Assembly: GCF_016593255.1 (NCBI RefSeq)
Contig: NZ_AP023212.1
Location: 310,001-374,000, forward strand
Source of the DNA: Hydrogenimonas urashimensis
Lineage (GTDB): Bacteria; Campylobacterota; Campylobacteria; Campylobacterales; Hydrogenimonadaceae
Direction of reading: 5' to 3'
DNA length: 64,000 nucleotides
Shown here: in pieces, positions 1 to 8,823 of the stretch
How positions within the stretch are numbered: position 1 is the stretch's first letter
Layout: every line of letters starts with the position of its first letter
Position numbers and translations under genes: made by a program
Notes under the pieces: model-generated
Told to the model about the DNA's origin: nothing
Seen by the model: only the letters and a program-made list of their open reading frames with translations
Database searches by the model: none

Positions 1-216
1 TTCGAGTGCGTCGGTGTGCCGGTGGGGAATGATCATGAAATGGCCCGGTGTGTAGGGATATCGGTTCATAACGATAAAGCAGCGGTCGTCTCTGAAGAGT
101 ACATGGTGTTTTTCATCGCGTTCGGGATGTTCACTGATGTGGCAGAAGACGCATCCTTCGATCTTCTCTTCGTTGGTGATATAGGCGGTGCGCCAGGGTG
201 CATACAGGTGATCCAT
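1..216 (-). CDS. HIT-family nucleotide hydrolase/transferase (C-terminus outside window)
   Basis: The visible 72 residues are the N-terminal part of a histidine-triad (HIT) protein, a family that hydrolyses or transfers nucleotides such as Ap4A or AMP conjugates. The start MDHLYAPWRTAYIT, a Cys-x-x-Cys pair at residues 22 and 25 (CVFC), and the stretch NRYPYTPGHFMIIPHRHT are typical of the bacterial branch with an N-terminal zinc site. The catalytic HxHxH motif should lie beyond the window edge and is not seen. The ATG is preceded by a GAGGAGTGG ribosome-binding site, with a TATAAT box on the minus strand at 240-245. Family membership is seen; substrate is unknown. Confidence 0.85.
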   Translation of the reverse strand, partial: MDHLYAPWRTAYITNEEKIEGCVFCHISEHPERDEKHHVLFRDDRCFIVMNRYPYTPGHFMIIPHRHTDALE

Positions 217-239
217 TGCCACTCCTCGGTAAATAAAAA

Positions 240-245
240 ATTATA
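240..245 (-). promoter_or_regulatory. -10 box of the HIT gene
   Basis: A TATAAT hexamer on the minus strand, preceded by TG, lies 24 nt before the HIT start codon and its ribosome-binding site. Position and consensus match fit a housekeeping promoter; no clear -35 is present, which is common in Campylobacterota. Confidence 0.5.
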
Positions 246-319
246 CAACATCTTTTTTCAAAGAAGCTTTTAAATAAGAAAGATTAATAATAAAACTATC
301 AGCTTCGAAGGAGGCAAAG

Positions 320-520
320 ATGATAGGAGGAAAGTACAAAAACATCGCGCTCGTCACGATCGTTCTGGGCGGATTCGTGCTCTTTATGATCGTCACGACG
401 GCATGGGTCGTCTACGACGTTTCAAAAGGACGCTCCTGCGTGAAGACCTGCGAGAAAAAAGAGAAAAAGGCTAACGAAGAGACGAAGAACGCCTCGTCCC
501 CTATCCCAGCCAGTAGATGA
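320..520 (+). CDS. Small single-pass membrane protein, unknown function
   Basis: This 66-residue protein has one hydrophobic segment at about residues 8-32 and a charged tail rich in Lys and Glu with two Cys (residues 40 and 44). It starts behind a near-perfect ribosome-binding site (AAGGAGG, 6 nt before ATG), which is the main evidence that it is translated. Its 3' end overlaps the convergent dctM stop by 20 bp. I do not recognise the family. The topology suggests a small inner-membrane protein with a soluble Cys-containing tail. Confidence 0.6.
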   Translation: MIGGKYKNIALVTIVLGGFVLFMIVTTAWVVYDVSKGRSCVKTCEKKEKKANEETKNASSPIPASR

Positions 521-1796
521 TCTTCGGCCAGAACATGACGATGGCCAGCGCCGTCATCTGCAGGAGAATGAAGGGGACAACCCCCCGGTAAATCTGCCCG
601 GTCGTCACTTTGTCTCCGGCGGCCCCTTTGAGATAGAAGAGCGCGAAGCCAAAGGGCGGGGTGAGGAAGGAAGCCTGCAGGTTCATGGCGATCAAAATGG
701 CAAACCAGATGGGATCGATACCGAAAGTGGCGGCGATCGGGACCAGGATAGGCACGACGATAAAAGAGATTTCGATGAAATCGACGAAAAATCCCAGCAC
801 GAATATTACCGCCATTGTCACGAGTATGAAGGTCCATCTGCTGCCAAGCTCTTCGGTGAAGAACCGGTGGACGAAATCGCCCCCGTCGAAGGCGTTGAAG
901 ACCAGGCTGAAGGCGGTCGCGCCGATGAGGATCATGAAGATCATGGCGCTCAGTTTTACTGTCTCGATGGCGGCGTACCTGAGAATTTCGAAGTGGAAAC
1001 TTCTTTTCAGAATCGTCAGGATCACGGCACCCACGACACCGACGGCCGCCGATTCGGTGGGGCTTGCGATGCCGGCGAAGATGGAGCCGAGCACCGCAAC
1101 GATGAGAACGAGCGGTGGCAGAATCGCCATGCCCGCCCGCAGCAGAAGTCTTGCGTAAGGGATCGGCTCCCGCTCCATGGCCGGCGCGATATCGGGTTTG
1201 AGCCAGGAGAGGATGAGTATATAAAGAATATAAAGCGATGTCAGGATAACGCCGGGCATGACGGCCGCTTTGAAGAGGTCCCCGACACTGACATACATGA
1301 CGTCACCCAGAACGATCAGAACCACAGAAGGCGGGATGAGCTGTCCCAGGGTGCCGCTGGCGACGATAGCCCCGCTGGCCAGCTTCGGGTCGTAGCGGTG
1401 TTTGAGCATGATGGGCAGGGTGATAAGCCCCATCATGACGACGCTGGCTCCCACGATGCCGGTGCTGGCGGCGAGAATGGCGCCCACGAGGACCGTGGAG
1501 ATGGCGAGCCCTCCCCGAACGGGCCCGAAGAGTTTGCCCATCGATTCGAGCAGGTCTTCCGCCATTTTGGACTTTTCGAGAACAAGCCCCATGAAGATGA
1601 AAAGGGGCACCGCCATCAGGGTGAAGTTCTGCATGATACCGTAGATGCGAAAAGGAAGCAGTTCGAAAACCTGCAGACCCACATCCCACGGGAAGAGGAG
1701 TGCGAAAAGAATCGCCACCCCTCCAAAGGCGAAAGCGACGGGAATGCCCAGCAGCAAAAACACGAGGGCGGTCAGAAACATCAGCATGCCGATCAT
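501..1796 (-). CDS. dctM: TRAP transporter large permease (DctM-type)
   Basis: A 431-residue polytopic membrane protein of the DctM family, the large integral subunit of tripartite ATP-independent periplasmic transporters, which import carboxylates or related acids with a sodium gradient. Family hallmarks are the hydrophobic start followed by PVAFAFGG, the stretch MAVPLFIFMGLVLEKS, and conserved glycines such as GATAFS. Length is normal. Its ATG overlaps the dctQ stop by 4 bp, so the two permeases are co-translated. No DctP-type binding protein gene is adjacent, so the substrate cannot be inferred from context. Confidence 0.92.
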   Translation of the reverse strand: MIGMLMFLTALVFLLLGIPVAFAFGGVAILFALLFPWDVGLQVFELLPFRIYGIMQNFTLMAVPLFIFMGLVLEKSKMAEDLLESMGKLFGPVRGGLAISTVLVGAILAASTGIVGASVVMMGLITLPIMLKHRYDPKLASGAIVASGTLGQLIPPSVVLIVLGDVMYVSVGDLFKAAVMPGVILTSLYILYILILSWLKPDIAPAMEREPIPYARLLLRAGMAILPPLVLIVAVLGSIFAGIASPTESAAVGVVGAVILTILKRSFHFEILRYAAIETVKLSAMIFMILIGATAFSLVFNAFDGGDFVHRFFTEELGSRWTFILVTMAVIFVLGFFVDFIEISFIVVPILVPIAATFGIDPIWFAILIAMNLQASFLTPPFGFALFYLKGAAGDKVTTGQIYRGVVPFILLQMTALAIVMFWPKIIYWLG

Positions 1797-2326
1797 ACCC
1801 CGCCTCCTTCGAGCTCACCCAGACGATAGAAGGCTTTGACGGTTTCGCTGAGAGCCTGAAGAATCAGCAGCAAAAAAGCGAGGATAACGAAAGATTTGAT
1901 GACGTATCGGCAGCAGAGGCCCCCGGGGTCGGGGCTTCCTTCGTGTTGGATGAAACTCTGCAGAACGAAATCCCAGCTGTACCAGACCACCAGAAGCCCC
2001 AGAGGGATGACAAAAAGGAGCATCGTGAGGATGCGGACGATCTCTTTGAAACGCTGGGAGAAACGGGTGTAGAGGATGTCGACACGCACATGCTTGTCAT
2101 GCTTGAGGGCATAGGCGAGCCCTAGAAGAAAGAGGATGTCAAAAAGATGCCACTCAAGCTCCTGCAGGGCGACCGATCCTTCGTGAAAGATATAGCGCAT
2201 CGAGGCGTCGTAGACGATGAGCAGTGCCAGGAGGATGGAGGCGAAAGCCCCCGTCGCCCCCGCCCATTTGTTGATTTCGTCGATGGCGTAGGATATTCTT
2301 ATCCACAGATTCTCACGTCGTCGCAC
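1793..2326 (-). CDS. dctQ: TRAP transporter small permease (DctQ-type)
   Basis: A 177-residue protein with about four membrane segments, matching the DctQ small permease of TRAP transporters. It contains the WxxHxxDxxFLLGLAYALKHDKHVRVD pattern typical of the family, at about residues 78-105. Translation probably starts at a GTG: an AAAGGAG site lies 6 nt upstream and no better start is near. It follows murF by 14 nt in the leftward run, so transport genes appear attached to the end of an envelope operon. The partner binding protein is not in the window. Confidence 0.9.
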   Translation of the reverse strand: MRRRENLWIRISYAIDEINKWAGATGAFASILLALLIVYDASMRYIFHEGSVALQELEWHLFDILFLLGLAYALKHDKHVRVDILYTRFSQRFKEIVRILTMLLFVIPLGLLVVWYSWDFVLQSFIQHEGSPDPGGLCCRYVIKSFVILAFLLLILQALSETVKAFYRLGELEGGGV

Positions 2327-2340
2327 TTTTCGCTCCTTTT

Positions 2341-3774
2341 TCAGATGAAACTCGGTGCATCGTTGGCAAAGAGTATCAGATCGCCGGGGTGCGTCAGCTG
2401 CGCAAGTGTCTCCTCCATTTTCGATTTGTCGTCGAGATAGTGGAGTTTGTCCTCGGGGATGTACATACGGAAGGTTTCTCGATTGATCTTGCCGGTGACG
2501 ATGACAAGATCGAAAATCTCGGCAGCCCGTTTGGCGACCTTTTCGTTCTGCTCCCGGTCGCTTTCTACCAGCCCCGGCGTAATCAGGACTTTGCGTTTCG
2601 GGTAGCGGGCGACGAGATCGAAAGAGGCCAGCATCCCGTCGATATTGCCGTTGAAACTGTCGTCAAGAATTATCTTTCCGCCCGCATCGATGCGCTGAAG
2701 ACGGTGTGGAATAGGTGTAAGCCTTTTTGCATAGTCCGCCCCCTTTTCATAGGGGATGCCCAGAGCATTGGCAACGTGCAGCGCCGCCGTGACGTTGATG
2801 GCGTTGAATGCGCCGAGAACGGGAATATGCAGATGCAGAGTCCCGCTTGGCAGGGCGAGGTCGAAATCGACGCCCTCGAGCGTGGCTTTGACATCTTTGA
2901 TTTCGTCGCCGAAAAGCGTCACTTTCCCGTCCGGCTTCACTTTCGCGGATTTGTGGACCCAGGCATGGCGGAGCCGTCTGCTTGAGAGTATCTCCATTTT
3001 GGTGTTGCGGATTCGTTCGAGAGTTCTGAAATACTCGATATGCTGGGGACCGATGACACCGACCACCGCATAGTGGGGCTGGACAAATTCGGTGATTTCC
3101 GCAATATCCCCGGGACCTCTGGCTCCCATTTCGACGATATAGACTTCGGTATTTTCGGGAAGCTCTTCGTTGATGTCCTTCATGACACCGGCCAGCGTGT
3201 TGACGCTTCGCGGGGTAGCGTAGACTCTTTTTTCCTTTCCCACTATCTGGGCGATGAAGTTTTTGATGCTCGTCTTGCCGTAGCTTGCCGTGACGCCGAC
3301 GACAATCAGGTCCTCCATGCTCTGGAGTTTCCTTTTCGCTTGGACCTTGAAGCCGTGGAACATCACCTTTTCGATGAATGCGGAACCGATGGCAGCGATC
3401 GCCATGGGAAGGATGACTCCGAAAACCTCACACGCCTGTTTGGCGAGGCACAGAAGGTCCTGAAAAAGTGTGAGGGCCAGAAGAAGGGCGAAAAAACGTT
3501 TGACACGGCCCGTTATGACAAGTTTTCTGTCCAGTTTCCTGTGCCAGAGCCATAGAGTCGGCAGGTAGGCAAAGTAGAAGTAGATCCAGAAGTAAAGACC
3601 GGTGAAGTAGTAGGCGAAGAGCGGAATCAGAAAATAGATGATATGCCAGTGGTATTTCGTATGGTGCAGCACGACACGTTCGATCCTGTAGCTGTACCAC
3701 TGCAGATTGGTGATGAGATACCATCCCAGCGCCATGACCAGTAGGATATGGGAGATGAATTCGAACCAGATCAT
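2341..3774 (-). CDS. murF: UDP-N-acetylmuramoyl-tripeptide--D-alanyl-D-alanine ligase, membrane-domain type
   Basis: MurF joins D-Ala-D-Ala to the UDP-MurNAc-tripeptide in cytoplasmic peptidoglycan precursor synthesis. The 477-residue protein has a campylobacterial layout: an N-terminal region of several hydrophobic segments (about 1-140) instead of the usual UDP-binding domain, then the Mur ligase ATPase core with P-loop GVTASYGKTS and the nucleotide/metal motif EMGARGPGDI, then a C-terminal domain starting near PHRLQRID and ILDDSFNGN. I chose ATG 3774 because it overlaps the acylphosphatase stop as ATGA. A longer reading of 17 residues has no support. The D-Ala-D-Ala ligase gene lies in the same run. 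Confidence 0.9.
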   Translation of the reverse strand: MIWFEFISHILLVMALGWYLITNLQWYSYRIERVVLHHTKYHWHIIYFLIPLFAYYFTGLYFWIYFYFAYLPTLWLWHRKLDRKLVITGRVKRFFALLLALTLFQDLLCLAKQACEVFGVILPMAIAAIGSAFIEKVMFHGFKVQAKRKLQSMEDLIVVGVTASYGKTSIKNFIAQIVGKEKRVYATPRSVNTLAGVMKDINEELPENTEVYIVEMGARGPGDIAEITEFVQPHYAVVGVIGPQHIEYFRTLERIRNTKMEILSSRRLRHAWVHKSAKVKPDGKVTLFGDEIKDVKATLEGVDFDLALPSGTLHLHIPVLGAFNAINVTAALHVANALGIPYEKGADYAKRLTPIPHRLQRIDAGGKIILDDSFNGNIDGMLASFDLVARYPKRKVLITPGLVESDREQNEKVAKRAAEIFDLVIVTGKINRETFRMYIPEDKLHYLDDKSKMEETLAQLTHPGDLILFANDAPSFI

Positions 3775-4043
3775 CTGACAACCTTGAATGTAGTGAACAC
3801 AGAATCGAGTGGGATCTCTTTGCAATCGATTTCGGTGACGATCGACATCGGCGAGCCTTTCAAAAGAAGTTTTTCAAAACGTTCGAGCCTATCGGGGTTG
3901 CAGTCGACGACCGCCTCGACGTTTCCATCGGGAAGATTCTTCACGTAACCGGCAAAACCGGCTTCTCGTGCCATTTCGGCCACATGCCTTCGGTACCATA
4001 CCCCCTGGACTTTCCCTTTGACGATGCATCTATACCGTTTCAA
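3771..4043 (-). CDS. acyP: Acylphosphatase
   Basis: A 90-residue acylphosphatase, which hydrolyses carboxyl-phosphate bonds of small acyl phosphates. The signature GKVQGVWYR carries the phosphate-binding Arg (about residue 18), and GYVKNLPDGNVEAVV carries the catalytic Asn (about residue 36). Length is typical. It overlaps the upstream hydrolase by 14 bp and murF by 4 bp, so it is embedded in the envelope operon. Its physiological substrate is not indicated by context. Confidence 0.92.
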   Translation of the reverse strand: MKRYRCIVKGKVQGVWYRRHVAEMAREAGFAGYVKNLPDGNVEAVVDCNPDRLERFEKLLLKGSPMSIVTEIDCKEIPLDSVFTTFKVVR

Positions 4044-4755
4044 GAAACGCCTCCATTTTGGAAATGACAGGATGCCGGTTTTTCAAAAAGAAGTAGTGGT
4101 CGCCTTCAATGAGGGAAAATTCCGATTTCTGCATAAGTTTTGCGAGGGTCTCGCCGGTGACGGGGGGCGTGGCCGTATCCTGGGTGCCCCACAGCAGCAG
4201 TGCCGGTTTGTCGAAAGCGGCAAATTCGCTGCGGAAATCCTCGTCGACCACGTTTTTGAAGGTTTCGTACATATTCTGCGCCATTCCGGCGGCGTCGGAA
4301 GAGGCGAATATGTTTCGCAGTCTCGTTCCGCCGAATGGTTTGAGGAGTTTGAAAAGCGCGATTTTCGCCCGCACCTTGAAAGGTTTGGGCAAAACGATGC
4401 CGGCACTTGAGAGAAGAACGAGGCGCTCCGGCTTGATAAGTGTCGCCACCTTGCCGCCGAAGGAGTGGCCCACGGCGGCCTCTTTGTTTGCGCCCAGATT
4501 CTGCAGGAACAGGTCGACAATCGCCGCGTAATCCTCCGTTTGCAGCACCATATCGTTGCTGCTCTTGCCAAAACCCGGCAGGTCGATGTAGATGTGCCGC
4601 CACGCTCCGAAGGCCTGTGCGAACGGCTGTTTCATCACCTCTTTGCTGCTTCCCCATCCGTGCAAAAAGATCAGGTCGCGGTCGGCTTCGGGATTGACGA
4701 TATCGTAGGCGATGCGGAACGTTTCGCCGCGGTAACGGATCGGTTTGACGGCCAT
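4030..4755 (-). CDS. Alpha/beta hydrolase
   Basis: A 241-residue alpha/beta-hydrolase-fold enzyme. The oxyanion region is LIFLHGWGSSKE, the nucleophile elbow is GHSFGG with Ser near residue 97, a likely acid is Asp in LLWGTQDTATPP, and the catalytic His is in EGDHYFFLKNRHP. A hydrolase occupies a comparable place next to murF in Campylobacter, as far as I recall, so it is part of an old gene neighbourhood. Substrate is unknown; esterase or thioesterase activity is possible. Confidence 0.85.
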   Translation of the reverse strand: MAVKPIRYRGETFRIAYDIVNPEADRDLIFLHGWGSSKEVMKQPFAQAFGAWRHIYIDLPGFGKSSNDMVLQTEDYAAIVDLFLQNLGANKEAAVGHSFGGKVATLIKPERLVLLSSAGIVLPKPFKVRAKIALFKLLKPFGGTRLRNIFASSDAAGMAQNMYETFKNVVDEDFRSEFAAFDKPALLLWGTQDTATPPVTGETLAKLMQKSEFSLIEGDHYFFLKNRHPVISKMEAFLETV

Positions 4756-4759
4756 GACT

Positions 4760-5464
4760 CTACTCTCTCCTCAAAATCTTTTCGAAAAAAAAGTCGGCGA
4801 CGAAGCTGGTGCGGTTCTCTTTGAACCGCTTCTCGAAAGCTTTGCGTCGCTCCCGGTCCGCCCATCGCTTCGACCATTCGATGATGTCGGCACCCGGATG
4901 CTCCTTTTCGTAATCGACGAATGCTTCGAAATAGGCGGCGATAATACCCGCGCCGGAACTTTTTATGTAGCCGTAGGGCCAGAAACGCAGGTGCTTTCGC
5001 ATCGCCTCTTCGATCGGCATCTTCTCCACCCAGTGCAGGTAGAGCACCGATGCGAGTGAACTTCTGTCTGCCCCCGCCTTGCAGTGCATCAGAACAGGAA
5101 AGGAGGCTTTTTCAAACGCTTTTTTCAGAGCCTTCAATGTCGTATCGTCAGGTATTCGTCTGGAAAAGATGCTCACGTCGATCAATGGCACCCCCTTTTC
5201 GTCGCATACCCTTTTTTCGAGGGCATAAACCGGCCGGTGCGGTTTTTCGCCACGAAGGTTGATGACACTTTTGAATCCATACTCCCGAATCAGCTTTTCA
5301 AGCTGCCAGGGTGTCGGCTGGGCGGAACGGTAGATTTTCCCTTCGGCGACGGGATGAAGATTCAACCAGACGATGTTGACAAGATTGTGCTGTGAAATCA
5401 ACGCGTGATACCACGCCCGCGCTTTCTCCGCAAACGTATCGAGTCTGACCGGAGGTTTGCTCAA
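4760..5464 (-). CDS. Tyrosine/dual-specificity phosphatase family protein, TTG start
   Basis: A 234-residue phosphatase with the Cys-based loop HCKAGADRS (CX5R) near residue 123 and the typical upstream motifs KIYRSAQPTPWQLEKL and KSVINLRGEK of bacterial DSP-like enzymes. The longest open frame would run 27 residues into msbA. I place the start at TTG 5464 because it overlaps the msbA stop as TTGA and follows a GGTAGGA sequence. The protein lacks a clear signal peptide, so it is probably cytoplasmic. Target could be a phosphoprotein or a phospholipid/sugar phosphate; the sequence does not decide this. Confidence 0.82.
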   Translation of the reverse strand: MSKPPVRLDTFAEKARAWYHALISQHNLVNIVWLNLHPVAEGKIYRSAQPTPWQLEKLIREYGFKSVINLRGEKPHRPVYALEKRVCDEKGVPLIDVSIFSRRIPDDTTLKALKKAFEKASFPVLMHCKAGADRSSLASVLYLHWVEKMPIEEAMRKHLRFWPYGYIKSSGAGIIAAYFEAFVDYEKEHPGADIIEWSKRWADRERRKAFEKRFKENRTSFVADFFFEKILRRE

Positions 5465-7188
5465 GTTCCTACCCCCTTCTCTTTCCGGTAGAGGTTCTGG
5501 AAGGTCACACATCCGCGTGCGAGCTCTTCTTTGGTGCCCCGGCATACGATCTTTCCGTGCTCGAAAACGAGAATCGTGTCGGCGTTTTCGATGGTACTGA
5601 GCCTGTGGGCGACGATGAAGACGATAAGCTCATTTCTCAAAGCGTAGATCGTCTCCATGATGGCCGCTTCGCTCTTGTTGTCCAGGGCGCTGGTCGCTTC
5701 GTCGAGAATCAGGATGTCGGGCTCCTTGTAGAGGGCCCGGGCGATGGCGATGCGTTGCCGCTGACCGCCGGAGAGGTTGGTGCCTCCCTCCTGAAGGATC
5801 GTCTCTATGCCTTCCGGAAGTGTTTCGACAAAAGACCAGAGATTCGCCTTTTTCAAAGCCTCGATCGCCTTTTTGCGATCGGGCCGCGTATCGCCGTAGG
5901 CGACGTTGGCCAAAATCGTGTCGTTGGCGATATAGATGCGCTGGGTGACGATGGCGATGCGGCTTCTCAGTGATTTGAGATCGATGTCGCGCGCGTCGAT
6001 GCCGTTGATCTTCACGCTCCCTTCGGCAGGATCGTAGAAACGCAGAATCAGGTTGACCATCGAACTCTTTCCGCCGCCGCTGTCGCCCACCAGTCCGACA
6101 ACCTCCCCTTTTCTCGCCGTCATGGAGATCTCTTTCAGGGCGACTGTATCGCCGTAGCGCAGCGTGACGTTTTCAAAAGCGATCGTCTCCACATGGTCGA
6201 TACACTTTTCCCCGCTTCGGATCATCGGTTTGTATCGCAGAATCTGCTGAATCCGCTCATGGGCCGCCACGGCGTTCTGGAACTGTCCGTAAAGATTGGA
6301 GATACGACGGATCGGGTCGATCAGCAAAGAGAGTGCCGTCAAGAACGAGAAGAACTCCCCTGTCGTCATCGTCTTGTTGATAAGAACTTCGCGTCCCCCT
6401 ATGACGATGAAAATGGTGATGGCGATGGCGGCCACCAGCTCCAGAATGGGGGTCAGGGCCAGCTGAACCTTTACCGTCTTCATGTTGGTTTCGAAAAAGT
6501 CACGATTGTAGTGTTCGAAACGGACCAGTTCGTAATTCTGGGCGTTGTAGGACTGGATCATTTCGTAATTGGCGAAATTCTCCGAGAGCTGTTTCATCAA
6601 ATCAGCGTTTTTTTCCTGGGACCGGTGGGAGAGCTTTTTGAGCTTTTTGGAAAGATAGTCCACGGGCCATGCCACCATTGGGACGATGATGAGGGTATAG
6701 AGTGCGAGCTTGGGACTTTGGTAAATGACCACGCCAAGCAGGACAATCGCCGTGAGGCTTTCACGCAGGAAAGAGGCGAGCTGCGAGGAGATCGCTCCTT
6801 TGATCCGCTCGATGTCGTTGTTGATCCGGCTGATAAGCTCGCCGCTGTGAAAGGCGGCATGAAAATCCATATCAAGATGCATCATGTGCGAAAGCAGACG
6901 ATCACGAAGCTGCCGCACGATATCGTGCCCCACGTAACTCATGGCATAGCCCTGCATATAGGTGCCAAGGCCTTTGGCGACGAAAGCGGCGATGATGAAG
7001 ACGGGCACGACATAGAGCATCTGGATATCTTTTTCGATGAAGATGCGGTCCATCAATGGTTTGACCATGTAGGCGATGGCTCCCGTTGCAGCGGAGGTGA
7101 GGACCATGCCCGCAACCATGTAGGCGATCTTCTCTTTGTAGTTTCTGTAAAGAGGGAGATAGGCTGAGAAAAACTCTTTCAGACTCAA
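5461..7188 (-). CDS. msbA: MsbA-type lipid flippase ABC transporter
   Basis: A 575-residue half-transporter with six membrane segments in the first 310 residues and a C-terminal ABC ATPase: Walker A GDSGGGKSS, signature LSGGQRQR, Walker B ILILDEATSALD, and switch His in IVAHRLSTI. The architecture and envelope neighbours (murF, ddl, fapA) support the MsbA role of flipping lipid A core across the inner membrane. Other exporters of this class cannot be fully excluded from sequence alone. The start overlaps the ddl stop by 4 bp. Confidence 0.88.
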   Translation of the reverse strand: MSLKEFFSAYLPLYRNYKEKIAYMVAGMVLTSAATGAIAYMVKPLMDRIFIEKDIQMLYVVPVFIIAAFVAKGLGTYMQGYAMSYVGHDIVRQLRDRLLSHMMHLDMDFHAAFHSGELISRINNDIERIKGAISSQLASFLRESLTAIVLLGVVIYQSPKLALYTLIIVPMVAWPVDYLSKKLKKLSHRSQEKNADLMKQLSENFANYEMIQSYNAQNYELVRFEHYNRDFFETNMKTVKVQLALTPILELVAAIAITIFIVIGGREVLINKTMTTGEFFSFLTALSLLIDPIRRISNLYGQFQNAVAAHERIQQILRYKPMIRSGEKCIDHVETIAFENVTLRYGDTVALKEISMTARKGEVVGLVGDSGGGKSSMVNLILRFYDPAEGSVKINGIDARDIDLKSLRSRIAIVTQRIYIANDTILANVAYGDTRPDRKKAIEALKKANLWSFVETLPEGIETILQEGGTNLSGGQRQRIAIARALYKEPDILILDEATSALDNKSEAAIMETIYALRNELIVFIVAHRLSTIENADTILVFEHGKIVCRGTKEELARGCVTFQNLYRKEKGVGT

Positions 7189-8243
7189 TGCGCATGCCCC
7201 GTTTTCGGTCCTTTCGCACTCTGGACCCTGTCGATGTAGGCGTAGTCGGGCCTGATGTGCCTTTGTTGGGGAAGTGCGTGTCCAAGTTTTTCAATGACCT
7301 TGCCGAAATCGTCGAAGAGATAGTTCGCCATCGAACCGGGTATCGGGTTGATCTCGTTGAGCATAATATAGCCATCCTTCACGAAGAAATCGCAGCGTAT
7401 CAGCGCCCCCTCGAAGAGATGGCCGTAGATGATTTTGAAGGATTCTATCAGCTTCTGGGCAAGCTCCAGATCGACATCCGCCTCCGAGACGCTTTCGGTG
7501 CGGGAGAAGTCGAGATATTTCTGCTCGAAATCGAGAAACTCCTTCTTCTTTGGCGATTCGATGCGGCTTATGATCCATTCGTCTTGGGTTTTGCATCCGG
7601 CGATATTGTACTCTTCGATGCCCGTGATGAAAGGCTCGATCAGCACTTCGTCATCGAACTCGAAGGCGACGTCGAGAGCGAAATCCAGATCCTCTTTCCG
7701 TTTGACGATCGAAACACCGATGGAACTGCCCAGCCGAAGCGGTTTGACGATGACGGGGTAGTCGAATTTCACGGCCCGCTCCTCCTCTATGCGCACGACC
7801 TGGTATTTGACCGTACTGATGCCTATCCCCTCCGCGTAAAGTTTGGTCAGCCACTTGTTGAAGCTGAGAACCGACGCCTCTTTGCGGGGTCCGATGTAGG
7901 GGATGTCGTAAAAATCAAGCAGCGCTGCCACGGTGCCGTCTTCCCCCTCGGCGCCGTGCACCAGGTTGAGCACCGTCCCCGTTTCATCCAGCTTTTTGGA
8001 ACCGAAAAAACCTCTTTTTTCGAAGCCGCCTTTCGTGAGTGTCAGAATCTCATCTTTTTTGTACTCGCCCGAACTGAAATGGTTCGATTTCATCTTTTCG
8101 GACGGAACATGGAAAAAATTTCCCTCGGCATCGAGAAAAACGAATGTCAGACGGCCCTTTAGGACCTTTTTCAAAGCGATGGCGCTCACGATGCTTATTT
8201 CGTGCTCGTAACTGGCTCCGCCAAAGAGTATAGTCAGATTCAT
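7185..8243 (-). CDS. ddl: D-alanine--D-alanine ligase
   Basis: A 352-residue ATP-grasp ligase that makes the D-Ala-D-Ala dipeptide used by MurF. Recognisable elements are the N-terminal LTILFGGASYEHEISIVSA, the Lys/Glu-containing ATP site VIVKPLRLGSSIGVS, and the metal-binding end IMLNEINPIPGSMANYLF. Length is normal. It sits between ruvA (16 nt gap) and msbA (4 bp overlap), keeping substrate supply and use in one operon with murF. Confidence 0.95.
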   Translation of the reverse strand: MNLTILFGGASYEHEISIVSAIALKKVLKGRLTFVFLDAEGNFFHVPSEKMKSNHFSSGEYKKDEILTLTKGGFEKRGFFGSKKLDETGTVLNLVHGAEGEDGTVAALLDFYDIPYIGPRKEASVLSFNKWLTKLYAEGIGISTVKYQVVRIEEERAVKFDYPVIVKPLRLGSSIGVSIVKRKEDLDFALDVAFEFDDEVLIEPFITGIEEYNIAGCKTQDEWIISRIESPKKKEFLDFEQKYLDFSRTESVSEADVDLELAQKLIESFKIIYGHLFEGALIRCDFFVKDGYIMLNEINPIPGSMANYLFDDFGKVIEKLGHALPQQRHIRPDYAYIDRVQSAKGPKTGHAH

Positions 8244-8259
8244 AGTCTCCCGTTCTCCA

Positions 8260-8823
8260 TTATTTGCTTAATGTTTTCAAGGCCTCTTTTATGAGGCTTT
8301 CCGTGTCTTTGCCGCTGCACCGGGCAAGTGCCTTGGTGATCTGCTCTTTTTTGAAGCCCAGGCTTTCAAGAGCCATCGCCGCTTCGTTGTGTGCCCGGCT
8401 GGCCGGATTGCTCTCTTCAGCCATCTCCAGCGAGAACCCGCCCAGCTCCACGAGGATGCGGCCCGCGCTTTTGGGTCCGATGCCCGGTACGCGTTTGAGC
8501 ATTCCGACATCCTTGCTCTCGACGATCTGGGCGAAAGAGGCGGGCGTGAAAGTGGAACAGATCGCCATTGCCACCTTGGGGCCGACCCCGTTGATTTTGA
8601 TCAGCGTATCGAACATCCGCTTCTCGTTGATATCCATGAAACCGTAGAGCAGCTGGGCGTCTTCTCTGATAATATGGGCCGTATGGAGGCGCACCTCCTC
8701 GCTTTTGACGGCAGCGCTGCAGTGAAGTGAGACGAAAACCTCGTAGATGAGCCCGCCGGATGTGAGAATATGCAGATGGGTCGGGTCTTTTTTGACCACT
8801 TTTCCCGTTATGCCGACGATCAT
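8260..8823 (-). CDS. ruvA: Holliday junction branch migration protein RuvA
   Basis: A 187-residue RuvA, the tetrameric DNA-binding partner of the RuvB motor that moves Holliday junctions. It starts with the OB-fold [17 protein letters not shown], contains helix-hairpin-helix motifs ([12 protein letters not shown] and [16 protein letters not shown]), and ends with the small RuvB-contact domain ([14 protein letters not shown]). It overlaps fapA by 4 bp. The ruvA-ddl pairing is also known from Campylobacter. Confidence 0.96.
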   Translation of the reverse strand: MIVGITGKVVKKDPTHLHILTSGGLIYEVFVSLHCSAAVKSEEVRLHTAHIIREDAQLLYGFMDINEKRMFDTLIKINGVGPKVAMAICSTFTPASFAQIVESKDVGMLKRVPGIGPKSAGRILVELGGFSLEMAEESNPASRAHNEAAMALESLGFKKEQITKALARCSGKDTESLIKEALKTLSK

